Shown here: positions 1 to 12,347 of the stretch, piece by piece
Layout: each line of letters starts with the position of its first letter
Position numbering within the stretch: the first letter of the stretch is position 1
Assembly (NCBI RefSeq): GCF_022201045.2
Contig: NC_068559.1
Coordinates: 27,597,501 to 27,661,500, forward strand
Reading direction: 5' to 3'
Origin: Citrus sinensis
Lineage: Eukaryota; Streptophyta; Magnoliopsida; Sapindales; Rutaceae
DNA: 64,000 bases
Translations under genes and position numbers: made by a program
Notes under the pieces: model-generated
Database searches by the model: none
Seen by the model: only the letters and a program-made list of their open reading frames with translations
What the model was told of the DNA's origin: nothing

Positions 1-580
1 ATTTATTTTTTAATTGAGAACAAGAAGAATATTAGTGTGTTCTGATAATCCCATCCATTTTTTTATTGTTGAAATACAATTCACCCTTGGATCAGATCCA
101 GACAGATGAAAGGTTGAGAGAACTTGCTCTCCAACAAAACATTCTGATCTTCATGCAGCTCTTTTAGGTGGTCTTGTGTAAACGGGTGACTAATAATCCT
201 GATTAGACATAAAGCAGTCCTTAAGATATAGGAAAAGAAGCTTCCTCTGCTCAAAGATGAAAGACAAAATAAAGATCTCCACATTTAAATTATTATATCG
301 CTGAAAACAAGTATGCCCTTGTTGGGGATGAATGGACGGAAATCTAAAGAAGAAACAGCCAATGTTGATTTAGGACATCAGCCAGAATTATTTTTACAAC
401 CCGCAGCCACAACATTCGTGAAACCCAAAAGCACCCCACGGTGAAATCACAAGTTTTAGGAAAGGGGAAAAAAAAAGAAAGAATATAGGTTTCACATCAT
501 TTTTCGTAACAATTATTGTACTCCACCACTCAAAAACATTGTTTCTCTCCTTCCCCCGACGCCAAGATTAATTGCTTAGC
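1..580. other. 3' flank of the VDAC gene; no gene seen
   Basis: This stretch lies beyond the stop codon of the minus-strand porin gene and probably holds its 3' UTR (roughly 300-580) and spacer. Short open frames here have no recognisable domain and no splice partners. An A-rich run near 460-480 is the only simple feature. I see no RNA gene or mobile element. Confidence 0.5.
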
Positions 581-3500
581 CTATGGCTTGAGAGCTAACG
601 CCAGCCCAATTTTAGCACTCTTTTCAATGGCCCTGGTGTCTACCTCTCCTGAGATAGTAAATAGAGATTTGGGACGCCACTCGTGCTGGATAAGAGCACT
701 TGCCCTGCCATAGTTGTTCACACGGGCCTTCACCGAGGTCAAAGGATCAAGAGCATGCTGAGTTCCGATTGTCAGAGTGTTCTCGTTGCTTGAAAAGCTA
801 TGGGTCAGCTCCGCCCCAACAGCGGTATTGGTCAGTGGGCTTACAATGTGGTAGTAGGAAGCATTAAGGGTGTCACCTTTGTCATTCCTATACTCAATAA
901 AAAACAAATCATCAAAAACAGAGAAACAGTACAGCAAAACTTTCCAGAAATTAAAGGACAAAAAATTATACATTTTACACTCTAAAGATAACTATAACCT
1001 GTTTTGCCTATTACAACCATTCCACTAAAACTTCAAAAAATGCTACAAACAAAAATGATCCAATCAATGTCTGATCCTAACCAAATATTTCGGGCCGCGA
1101 TAGGCAACACCATATTAACTGTATTCCATTAGGGCACAACACTACGTCGCATAAGTTGTAATGCAATACAATGTTTAGCGTAGGATGGACTGTATTAAAT
1201 AAAAATAATATTAATTTTATATTAATGTAAAAATTAAAGTAATATTATTAAAATTTACTAGTATTTTAAGGTTTTATTATTAATTTTTGAAACAAAGTAT
1301 TAAATAATTATTTTTTATATTATTTTTTATAATATACTATGATTAAATAATAAAATAATACAATATTATGTTATATTATTATTAATAATATTATACTATT
1401 ATATAGTTTATTTCTACATATTAGTTATTATAATAAAGTAAAATCGTATATTATAATACAATATAATTTAATATAATATTGTCAAAATATAATACTACAT
1501 AATTATATAATATTATAAAAGAATATAATAAAATTTTTATTTATTACTGTCAAATATAATTGTTTAATTCAATATTTTTGTAAATAATAAATAATTAAAT
1601 AAAATTTATATTTTTTAGTATTTAAAATAAAATAATTAAAATATTTTATGTAATGGACGTGAAATAATGCATTATCATTTATTTATTAAATATTTAGGTA
1701 TATTACTATCTTACATTATTATTTAATTAAATTTTTTTATTTAAATATAAATATAAATTAATATTTTAAAATTTAAATTTATTATAATTTATTAAATAAC
1801 AAAACTTAAATAATTATATTTAAAATATGATCAATATATTAATGCAATACAAGCCTAAATCCTACCCCTATGGAATTTTTTTAATACACCTATCATTATT
1901 TTAGCTACCTTTGTAATTCAGTGCAATGCAACCAGAGATTGCAGCCAAACATAAGCTAGCATAACAACAATGTTATAATGCAATGCAACAAAGTGTAACG
2001 CAATCCACCAAATTGATTAGAGTACAAAAAGTTGTTAAAATATCCATCTTCGGCCAATTAATTCTTGTATTTGATGACAATATGATCTAGGAAAAAAGGA
2101 TCTGCTTTTTAAAGAGAAAACAACTCACAATGTCAGGGAAGCAATGAGGTCAATATGTGTATAGCTCAGCCCCGCATTGCACTTGGTGAAGTTGCCAGTG
2201 GCAGTATCAAATGAGAGATCAGTCCCAAGAGCAACAGAATTGTTTCCAACCACACCAGAAAAGTTAACAATGGGATTTGCAGTGAATCCAATGCCAGTGC
2301 TTATTCCAGCATATTCATGCTGATATTGGAGTTCCACCTGTCACCACATTCACCACAAATGAGATCATAAGCTGACAATGAACAACCATGCCGTAGTGAC
2401 AGAGCAAATAAATGCACACAATCAAAACACTGCATGTACTTCCACACCAGTCGTACCTCAAAACAGAATGTCAAAGGACATCAGGAGGAACATGGACTTA
2501 ATTAGCCTCTTACCTTGCCAGATCTCTGATCAGGAACGATAAAGCTAAAGATTGACTTGAGTCCAGGAGCAGGCTCATCGACAGTGATGGTTGTAAAAAG
2601 CTACACATCATCAATGGGAAGAAAAGAAAAAGATATCATATGATTAGGAATGAAACACAATTGCTTGTGGAAAACAAGGATATTATTTTACATACGCACA
2701 AAATGCAAGGAGGAAAATCATCTTTCAGAAATGAGGGAAAGAACCAAGCATAAATCCATCCACATGGGAGCACTGCTTCCAGTTAAACTTATACAAGGTT
2801 CCATCACTCAATATCAAAGAACCTCAACACCATAGAGAATATAACCAAACCTAATCATTCAACTCATTTCTCTCTCACCAAATTAGGCCTTCTTTTGGTA
2901 TTCTGGTGGTGATGGCTCATGGAATGGAAACCCTAACTGCAAAGTGAAAGTTGATAGGTACTGGTAAACATGACTTTTTAGTTTGGTAGATTTCATTTCA
3001 AAGTTATATTGAATAGTTAATATGTCTAACTTAGAAAATTAGATAATAATTCATTGCCCGCGCTTCAAAACCAGGCGATTAAGTGTTTACCATACACTTC
3101 GGCAACTTGCTTTGGCAGCACAGCCGCCAGACAACAACCACAACCTGAGCCTAATTCTAGCGCGTGCACACACACATATTTTGATCGATAACACTTCTTA
3201 CACTAAATCATTCCAATTTTGGCAAATAAGTGCTGGTTTGAAAAACTGGTACAAAATGTAACATGCAGCTGAGACAACACAAAATTAAAACATAGCTCAC
3301 GGTTAAAGACAGGGCACGATTATGAAACAAACAACAGGCAAAGACTTACATTAGAGTTAGTATCAACTTTAACATCAGTAGTGATGTTCTTGTTCTTCAA
3401 CTGAGTGCTGACATCAGCCAAAAAAAGCTCACCTTTCTTAACACCACTCGAAGTTATCGCCTGCAAGTGCATTACGAGCAAAGCATTTATCATTAAAAAA

Positions 3501-3849
3501 GATAATAACAACAACCTCATTTTAACTATAAAAATACTCATTAGATTTTTTTTATTCTTTCCTCCAAAATTATATAATTGAAACAAAAATAAGAACTCAC
3601 GACTCCAGCTGACGTGTAAGTAGTGACAGTGAACTTGTGGTCGCTCTGGTAGTCCTTGTAGAGAAGATCTACAAAAATCGAGAACGAATAGATAAGAAAA
3701 TAAAAATTTAAAAACTTCAATAAAGCAAAACGATGGAGTAAATGAAAAGGAAATGATTTTATTGTTAATAAAAAATTAAATTGATATTATAATGGGTTAC
3801 CTCGGGCTTTCTTGCCGATTTCAGAGTAGAGCCCGGGGCCTTTCACCAT
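581..3849 (-). CDS. VDAC: Voltage-dependent anion channel (mitochondrial outer-membrane porin)
   Basis: A beta-barrel channel of the mitochondrial outer membrane that passes ATP, ADP and other metabolites. Six coding exons on the minus strand: 3801-3849, 3601-3668, 3350-3460, 2514-2600, 2129-2337 and 581-887. Together they give 831 bases, 276 aa, the usual VDAC length. The product starts [20 protein letters not shown], the typical amphipathic N-terminal helix followed by the first strand, and ends IGLALALKP. It has no cleavable presequence, as expected for a porin. The sequence [14 protein letters not shown] in the last exon is strongly conserved in plant VDACs. All junctions use GT-AG. Intron 5 (888-2128) is unusually long and holds an extremely AT-rich insertion. 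The start is the first ATG in a good context and matches family N termini. Which of the Arabidopsis VDAC paralogues it matches best cannot be settled here. Confidence 0.95.
1178..1868. mobile_element. AT-rich MITE-like insertion in VDAC intron 5
   Basis: A block of about 690 bases made almost only of A and T, inside the last VDAC intron. Its left edge reads GCGTAGGATGGACTGTATT and its right edge, on the other strand, GGGTAGGATTTAGGCTTGTATT, so the ends look like imperfect inverted repeats. Related TGCAATACAA words lie just outside on both sides (near 1161 and 1842, and again near 1980). There is no coding capacity. I could not define a target-site duplication, so superfamily and exact ends are uncertain. 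Confidence 0.4.
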
Positions 3850-4533
3850 GATTCTCCAGAGAAAATGGAAAGGAAACGCTGAGAAATATCAGTTTTGATT
3901 ATTTCAGCTGGAGGAAGATTATGAAATCAAAACCCTATGCTTACTTGTTTGGTTGTTCGCTTATCGAGAGGTGTCGTTTTTTTTTTTTGGAGCGTTGGAT
4001 TTGGTGTGGGGTACAAGTAATGAATCAGAGCCGTTGATATATCATATATATAAGTAAGATGGGGTTGTTGTGCCCATGAGAAGGACCGGGACAAAGGGTA
4101 TTTGGGCATATTCGAGTTCGTGTTCGACTATTCGGTTACGTGATGACGTGTTCTTTTCTTCCTTTGCTCTAAGTGGCAAGTGGCAACTTGTCGTGTTTAC
4201 ACGATTCGTCGCTTAAACAAAAAAATCAAAAAAGAAGAAAGGCAGTTTGGAGTTGGGGGGCATATTTTTAACATGGTTTAATCATTTTAAAAGTTTATGG
4301 AAAATGAAAAAAATGCTTTTTTTTTTTTAATTTAAGAAATGAGATTGGAAGAATTGCGAAATATTTTTCATATTGCAGCACTATTAATATCTAAGAAATG
4401 GGATTGGAAATTTATGTTAAAAGCTACAAAACTTAGTGATAATTTATTTTTGTCCTCTTTTGTATTAAGAATTTCCTCATGGCATAGTTTCCGCCCAATT
4501 TTGCATAATATATTTTATAAAATTTAAAATAAG

Positions 4534-4567
<34 letters not shown>

Positions 4568-5991
4568 CATGAGTTTATAAACTAAAAGAATAATTACATC
4601 CATAATACATATAAAGAGACTTGAACTTTCGATCTCAATAATAAACTCGTGGAAGTTAACTAATGGTTTACTTTAATAATTTTAAATTTTTAAATTTTTT
4701 TTTTAATTTCTAAAATATATTTAAGGTTTTTTTTTTTGAAGAAAAGTACGATAAATCATATCATAAAAAAATTTAAAGAATACAAATAAACTAAAATGAA
4801 AAATCTTTTATTTTTAAAATAATGAGAACAACTCAAAGATCGCTATCAAAATCCTAATATCACAAGCAACCCATCAGCCAAAGCCGTAAAGCAATGGCAA
4901 GAGGTCCATAGATAAGTACAAGTTGAGTGCGCACATAAAATTTTGCGGCAATTAGTTAAAAGTGTATTTGCGGGGTCAATGTTCTAAGCGTTGAACCCAT
5001 GGAGTAAAGAGACATTTTTCGACTGGAGAGGAGCAAATGCTACCATCCGTCCATCCTTTCGAAGATAAATTAAAACTGATGACTCTGTGAGTGAGCTGTT
5101 TTGACTTTATTTATTTATTTATTTGGCTTTTTTTTTTTTTTTATCAATTATCTACTTTAAAGTATGTTTTAAAATTGAAATGCATACATATAAAATGAAA
5201 TGCATGCAGAATTACTTCAACACGTGGACAAAACAATTGCCGAAAAAGAAAAAGCATGGTGTAAAAAGTAATGAACTAATGAACATTTTGTACGAGTAGA
5301 TGTTAACGTGGTCTTGGTAAATGCGAATGAATCAAGCATTAATTAATTAATTAATTAAACAAAGAAAGCTTAAGCAGATAAGAAATTTTTTTTTTTTTGG
5401 TCCACTGTTTTTGTAACTTTTAATAATAAATAATCTCGGTTAGACAAACGTTGATTCTTGTGATATATGCATGGGAAGATGACGATCCGATTCCGCGCCG
5501 TCCATGCAACCGATAAGTATTTACACAGTTTCGATTAGGAAAATCGAAAAAGGTCCAGAAAAGTACACATTTGTGGACAAAATCAATTATCTACTTTTTA
5601 TTATTTCCTCTTTTTTTTTTTTCTTCTTAATACATATAATTTTCAGACATACACATTGTAAAAATAAACAATTTAATGATTTTTTTTTTATATTTTATAA
5701 ATAATATCAAATCCAGTCATGTGAGGCGACTGTAATTTCGGGAAACGAAAATTGAACTAATTAAAATAAAAAAAAAAGGGACAAAAGGTCCAAATTCCAA
5801 AAAGAGGAAAAATAAAATAAAATCAAATCAATGGGTAGTAAATGAATTCTTATATATTTCCGGATTCCGGAAAATAAAAGATCATACATATTTATAGAGT
5901 TGGATCATCATTTTGGTATTGTTTATCATCTAACCTCCAAGCTCGCTTCATCATTCCGATCAAATTCAGATCGATCATCAAAGCCAAGGCC
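3850..5991. other. Divergent spacer between VDAC and AMY3
   Basis: A two-kilobase spacer between two head-to-head genes, so it should hold both promoters. A TATATATA tract at about 4037-4055, read on the minus strand, lies some 190 bases upstream of the VDAC start. On the AMY3 side, TTATATATTT at about 5849-5858 lies about 135 bases before the ATG and is a plausible TATA box. The middle holds a (TA)n microsatellite, poly-A/T tracts and an ATTA-repeat run near 5338-5358. Open frames here are low-complexity and were rejected as genes. Confidence 0.55.
4534..4566. repeat. (TA)n microsatellite
   Basis: About sixteen uninterrupted TA units in the VDAC-AMY3 spacer. No coding role is visible. Confidence 0.9.
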
Positions 5992-8900
5992 ATGTCAACC
6001 GTTACAATAAGGCCGCTCCTCCCCAGCTACCGGAGAGCGAATCTGAATTTTCGTGACAGAACAAAGATATTATTGAAACCAAATTATATAAATTACTCTA
6101 TAAAGTCAGCTCCGAATGCAAGAAGATTCTGCAGCTTCAAGAAGCTTCAAAAAATCACAGCGAGTAGCTCCACCTCCACCTCCACCTCCCCGGCTACTTC
6201 TACGGATACCACTCCTGTTCGACCCGGTGACGTTTTCTTCAAAGAGACATTTCCGCTCAAGCGAACTCACGCGGTTTGTTATATCCGTATCTCCTATCGT
6301 CTCGTCAATATATCGTTATTTTAAATGTGCGTGTGTGTGTTTGTTTTGGTTGTGGATAGGTGGAGGGAAAGATATTTGTGAGACTACAGAAAGGAAAAGA
6401 TGAAAAGAATTGGCAGTTAAGTGTGGGATGTGATATTCCAGGCAAATGGATTCTTCATTGGGGTGTTTCTTTTGTTGGTGATAATGGCAGGTTAGATTCT
6501 TTTTTTTCTTCTTTTTTAATCTTTTTCTCTTTCTTTTTTTATTCTTTTTTTTTTTTAATTTCTAATTTTATTTTGGCAGCGAGTGGGATCAACCTCCAAA
6601 GAAGATGAGACCTCCTGGTTCTGTTTCTATTAAGGTAGTAATTACCTTTTGGGTATTTATATCACGGTAGTTTTCATGTTATCTTATCTTATCTTGTTAA
6701 TTTTATTTTCATTAGGATTATGCAATTGAGACGCCATTGAAGAAATTAGCTGAAGGAGATGTCTTTGATCAAGTGAAGATTGATTTTGATACTAGAAGTG
6801 ATATTGCCGCTATAAATTTTGTTTTGAAGGTCACCTTTTTTTTTTTCTTTAAATGTTTTAGATGTGATTAGATTACTGCGATTATGTAAAGATATTTTTT
6901 TTGCTGATCTTATGGTTTCTTTTCTGGGGGACTGTGTATGTGTGTCTGTGGTAGTGCAGGACGAAGAAACTGGAGCTTGGTATCAACACAGGGGAAGAGA
7001 TTTTAAGGTGCCTCTTGTGGATTACCTTCAACATGACGGCAATGTTATTGGTACTAAAAGTACCTTTGGATTATGGCCAGGTTGTGGAAATCACTACGAT
7101 TATAGGATTCTGTTTACATTACTTTTATGTTTGATTCTATGGATCTGTTCTTTTTGAAACATTATTTTCAATGTCAATTACTTGTTTTTTAACCTCCTAA
7201 TAATTTCTTTTTTGGACGTGTTTGCCAATATTCTACTCTGCCTGTTAGCTTTTACGTTGTCGCGTTCTCTGACTTATTTTGTTGCTTGATCCTTTAATCT
7301 AGGAGCTCTGGGCCAGCTATCTAAGATGATTCTCAAGGCAGACACATCACAATCAGGAATTCAAGATAGCAGCAGCGAATCCTGTGAGCTCAAACAAGAA
7401 AATAAGCATCTGGAAGGGTTTTATGAAGAACTGCCTATTGTAAAGGAAATCATTATTGAGAACACAGTGAGCGTTTCTGTTAGGAAGTGCCCTGAGACAG
7501 CTAAGACGCTTCTGAATTTGGAAACTGATCTCACTGGAGATGTTGTTGTTCACTGGGGGGTTTGCAGAGACGACTCTAAAAATTGGGAAATTCCAGCTGA
7601 ACCATACCCGCCTGAAACAATTGTCTTTAAGAATAAGGCTTTGCGAACTCTATTACAGGTTAGTATTGAATTATATTCTCTTGCTATGAGTTTTAGTAAA
7701 AGTAATGCAGAGTTCTTATTGAATCTACCCTATTCCAGTTCTTACTGGTAATAATTTATCTTGATTTTTTTAATATAACAATAATGATTTTCGTTTTTTA
7801 TTGCAAAAAATACTGTTTAAAATGGTTATCAATGTATCCTGCCTTTTTTTTTTCTCTCTCTGCTTTTATGTTATAGAATCTTTGACTGTTAAAAATTAGT
7901 TTTTGTAGCCTTTGCAGTTGAGTTATGTTTCATAATTGGAAAACAGAATAAATCTTGCCAATGACAATTTCTAAAATAGTTACGACATATTAAATAAAGG
8001 ACCAGGATTTATTAACTTAAGGAGTGTTAGATTATGTTTTCTAATTCACGATTGGATAACGTTGTTTAGATGGTTTCAAATAATTGTTTTTTGAAAATGG
8101 TGTAGTATAGACTGTGTTGTATTTTCTATATGGTTCCTATTCTTGAGATGAATGCAGGTGCTTATCTTGTTGTAGGGAATGCGTGCAATGATTTCACGTA
8201 ACAAATTTGAAGCTAGTTGTGTTTGAACATATGCTTATTGTGGGGCTTCGTGTATCTACATGTATATTGTTGAATAATTATTAATTCAGAATCTTGATCT
8301 TATTGAAAGGATCTGTGAAATTCATATTTCCTTGTGCGTGCCCACATTTAATGAACAGGCTTTTAAATGTAGATTCAATTACATATCCTCATAACATGTT
8401 GTTCACCTTAACTTTTGGGCTTATCTATTTTTCTGTTACTGGGATGCCTTGTTTTCAGCCGAAAGAGGGTGGAAAGGGATGTTCGAGATTGTTCACCGTA
8501 GATGAAGAATTTGCTGGATTTCTTTTTGTTCTCAAGCTGAATGAAAATACTTGGTTGAAATGTATGGAAAATGATTTCTACATTCCACTCACAAGTTCAA
8601 GTTGCTTGCCTGCTGAATCTGTACAAGAAATGCTAATACCTGGAAAAGCTGAAGAAGCAACCCAAGAAGTTTCTCAGACTGCATACACTGCTGGAATCAT
8701 CAAGGAGATAAGAAATTTGGTGAGTGACTTTTCCTCTGATATAAGTCGGAAGACCAAAAGTAAAGAAGCACAAAAAAGCATTCTTCTCGAAATTGAAAAA
8801 CTGGCTGCAGAAGCCTACAGTATCTTCAGAACTTCTGCTCCAACTTTCTTTGAGGAAGCTGCTGTCGAACTTGAGGAATCAAAACCTCCTGCTAAGATAT

Positions 8901-11900
8901 CTCCTGGAACAGGCACAGGATTTGAAATATTGTGCCAAGGTTTTAATTGGGAATCACATAAATCTGGAAGATGGTACATGGAGCTCAAAGAAAAAGCCAC
9001 AGAATTGTCTTCACTTGGATTCTCGGTGATTTGGTTACCACCGCCTACAGAATCTGTGTCTCCTGAAGGGTACATGCCCAGGGATTTATATAATTTAAGT
9101 TCCAGGTATGTATTAATCTTGGAATTTGTAGAATAATGTATATGATCAACATTCTTTCTTGAGAAAAATGGGCAAATTGCATAATTTAATACTAGTAGCT
9201 TGCCTATGCCCATTCATTGTTGGAACTAAACCTACTCGTCCAGCCATAAAGAAATTACATGATTGACACAAAATCAACCGTTAAACTGTTTTGTTTCTTT
9301 GTTTATAAATGGTGTTGGATCTTCCATAATTTCTGTCTATTTTCATTGCCCCCACCACCCCCCGCCCCCAACCAAAAAAAAAAAAATTCTACTTCGTCAT
9401 ATAAAAGATGGTAGGTAATATCATCTTATTGAGAATTTTCTATTATGTATGATTTTGATGTGTTTGTATACCAGATATGGAAATATTGATGAGCTGAAGG
9501 ATGTTGTGAACAAATTTCATGACGTTGGCATGAAAATTCTGGGAGATGTTGTCTTGAATCACCGCTGTGCACACTATCAGAATCAAAATGGTGTCTGGAA
9601 TATTTTTGGTGGTCGTTTGAATTGGGATGATCGTGCAGTTGTTGCAGATGATCCACATTTTCAGGTATTTAAGTATTTTGTGCTTTGTCAAATTTGAAAA
9701 TTATGCATTCTTCGAAGGATGAAAATCAACATAAATTTCCTATTGTCAGAATTAAGTAGTTTTAGAAGATATCATACCTATCAGCATCACATAAATGTAC
9801 ATTAGCATGCATACATTATATTATAAAAAATTCTACTGTTGCTGCTCTTGGAATCACTCAGGTTTTGCATTGGACTTATCTGTTCACTTTTGATTGATTT
9901 AAGCAAAAAATAAACTACCTAAAATCTCTTAGGAATGCCTTCTTCCTGAATTAAGCATCCATGATTTACCTTATGGATCTAAGAGGTATTTAAGCTCAAG
10001 GGAAGATAATATATGTTCTCTCTTTAATACAGGGCCGGGGTAACAAAAGTAGTGGAGATAATTTTCATGCTGCTCCAAACATAGACCATTCACAAGATTT
10101 TGTTAGGAAGGATATCAAAGAATGGTTATGCTGGCTGAGGTTTGTACTTACATCAAACTCTAATTTCCTCGTCTTCGAAACTGCTTATTCCCGGAAATGT
10201 TTTTTTCCCCTTTTTTGTGTGAATCTGTGCTGCCTCTGTTCTTTTACTTGCTGTTGAGGATGTGGAGCTGAATATAGCTGCATCGCATGATTGTGTCATG
10301 GATATTTTATACATTTGTTTTACCTCTACATTTTATGATATCAATCCTATTATGGGCGGAGCTTTGCTTCCTATTTGATTGATTCTCTGTTTGTGTATGA
10401 AAGTAAACATCAGAGGTTTAATTGTAAAGCTATTTGATCTGCAGAAACGAAATTGGGTACGATGGATGGAGACTTGATTTTGTAAGAGGATTCTGGGGTG
10501 GTTATGTCAAGGACTATTTGGAAGCAACTGAACCTTACTTTGCTGTAGGAGAGTACTGGGATTCCCTCAGTTATACATATGGCGAAATGGATCACAATCA
10601 AGATGCACATCGGCAGAGAATTATTGACTGGATCAATGCCGCCAGTGGCACTGCTGGTGCTTTTGATGTCACCACTAAAGGGATTCTTCATTCGGTAAGC
10701 ATTTCTATATTGCATGTTTAGACTACCGAGGATACTACACAATTCCATGTCTTACAAATTGAGAAGTTAATTAGTCAGTTTTATTTTTCCATTTCTAAAG
10801 TCTTCTTGTTGACTATTGTAGTAAGTGAAGTGCATGTACTTCACTTCACAGTTTTTCCTACAGTACTAATTGGTTATGAAACAGTAACATATAACGTTCG
10901 GTTGAATGACTCTTAAGGACCTACTTGCCTGAGCTTCTTATGAAGCCTCTGCCTTCACTTACAAACTAAGAACCTTCTCGGCCATTTTACCGGCTCATAC
11001 ATATGGCTGGAATGTCAACTCTGCTTAATTGTTTCAAATGAATAATTAGTTCAGCTAGTCATTCTGGTACTTGTGATATTTGGGAAGCTCTGTCTGTCAA
11101 AGTGGCATTGTCTGAACTATTGTCTGAACTAAGAGGCTTGACACTTTTTCTGAACTGCCCTTCCTGGAACGTATTACTTTCTTTTTAGCTGCAGGTTAGA
11201 GGACATTATACTGATAAAATTTCTTATGCCTTGTAGGCCCTGGATAGATGTGAATACTGGCGATTATCAGATGAGAAGGGAAAGCCCCCTGGGGTTGTTG
11301 GATGGTGGCCATCTCGTGCTGTTACCTTTATAGAGAATCATGACACTGGTTCTACTCAGGTTCGAAGTTCATTATGTTCTACCATTTCTCAAGATTTTAC
11401 TTACCGATATGTGTGCTTTTATTTGAGAACATTTTCTCATGTGTTTTTCTTTTCTTTTTTTAAAAAATAAATAAATTTAACTTCTGTTCTCACCACTTTA
11501 ATACTGAAGACATCTCTCAATCTCCACCAACATGTGGAAGCATTACTATGAATCACTAGTTGTCTAAAATGTTCCCCTCATGTAAGAGAATTTTTGTAAT
11601 CATCAGAGGCTAGAGGTTCAGCATTGAAAAGAAAGATTCTGTTATGACTCAACATTTTAATATTGTGGTTTTGTCATCTAACAGTATGCTTTTTATGTTA
11701 CTCCCTTCCTGAAGGGTCATTGGAGATTTCCAGGTGGAAGGGAAATGCAAGGATATGCTTACATCCTAACTCATCCAGGAACACCATCAGTGTTCTATGA
11801 TCATATCTTTTCTCATTATCGACAGGAGATTGAAGCTCTTCTCTCTGTGAGAAAAAGGAATAAAATCCACTGCCGTAGTAGAGTAAGTATCAGGATGTTG

Positions 11901-12347
11901 ACTAAATACATTTAGCATTAGGTCGTGTGGAAGGTAAAATAATTGGTTATCATTCAACTTTTTAATAGCACATAATACAGGCCAACTGTACACAAGTGCA
12001 CAATTAGACCAGAATATGCATTTTCTTTAACCTTATTCTTTCTATAAAACTATTACTGTTTATGCTTCCCTTCAATAAGCTAAGGGATAGCTGTTCAATA
12101 TTGGCAAGTTGGTAAACTCAAGTAGATGGTAATTAAAATTTAAAACGTTGTTGTGTCGAGACATCTGACTCTTATTTCCACATTTCAGGTTGAAATTGTG
12201 AAGGCAGAGAGAGATGTATATGCAGCCATCATCGATGAAAAAGTTGCAATGAAGCTTGGACCAGGTCATTATGAACCTCCAAGTGGGTCCCAAAATTGGT
12301 GTTTTGTAACGGAGGGGAGAGATTACAAGGTCTGGGAAGCAGCTTAA
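5992..12347 (+). CDS. AMY3: Chloroplast alpha-amylase 3 with tandem CBM45 starch-binding modules
   Basis: An endo-acting glycoside hydrolase (GH13) that cleaves alpha-1,4 bonds of leaf starch in the plastid. Thirteen exons: 5992-6273, 6360-6490, 6580-6634, 6716-6829, 6960-7080, 7303-7658, 8459-9105, 9475-9664, 10033-10139, 10445-10694, 11237-11359, 11715-11882 and 12189-12347. They total 2703 bases, 900 aa, close to the 887 aa of Arabidopsis AMY3. The N terminus is Ser/Thr/Arg-rich and transit-peptide-like. Two CBM45-like repeats follow, each with an HWGV motif ([20 protein letters not shown]). The catalytic barrel starts near residue 505. I place the nucleophile at Asp679 (GWRLDF), the acid/base at Glu704 (AVGEYWD) and the third acid at Asp787 (FIENHD). 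Cys512 and Cys600 are 88 residues apart, matching the redox-switch pair Cys499/Cys587 of the Arabidopsis enzyme, so thioredoxin control is likely. The gene looks fully functional. Confidence 0.97.

Noticed and set aside
5504-5704. Phe-rich 66-codon frame in the VDAC-AMY3 spacer
   Set aside because: Low-complexity T-run translation, no homology recognised, no promoter or splice support.
8294-8458. Open frame running upstream of AMY3 exon 7
   Set aside because: It is intron 6 read through by chance. The acceptor TTTTCAG at 8458 joins Q/PKEGGKG in frame and restores the family sequence.
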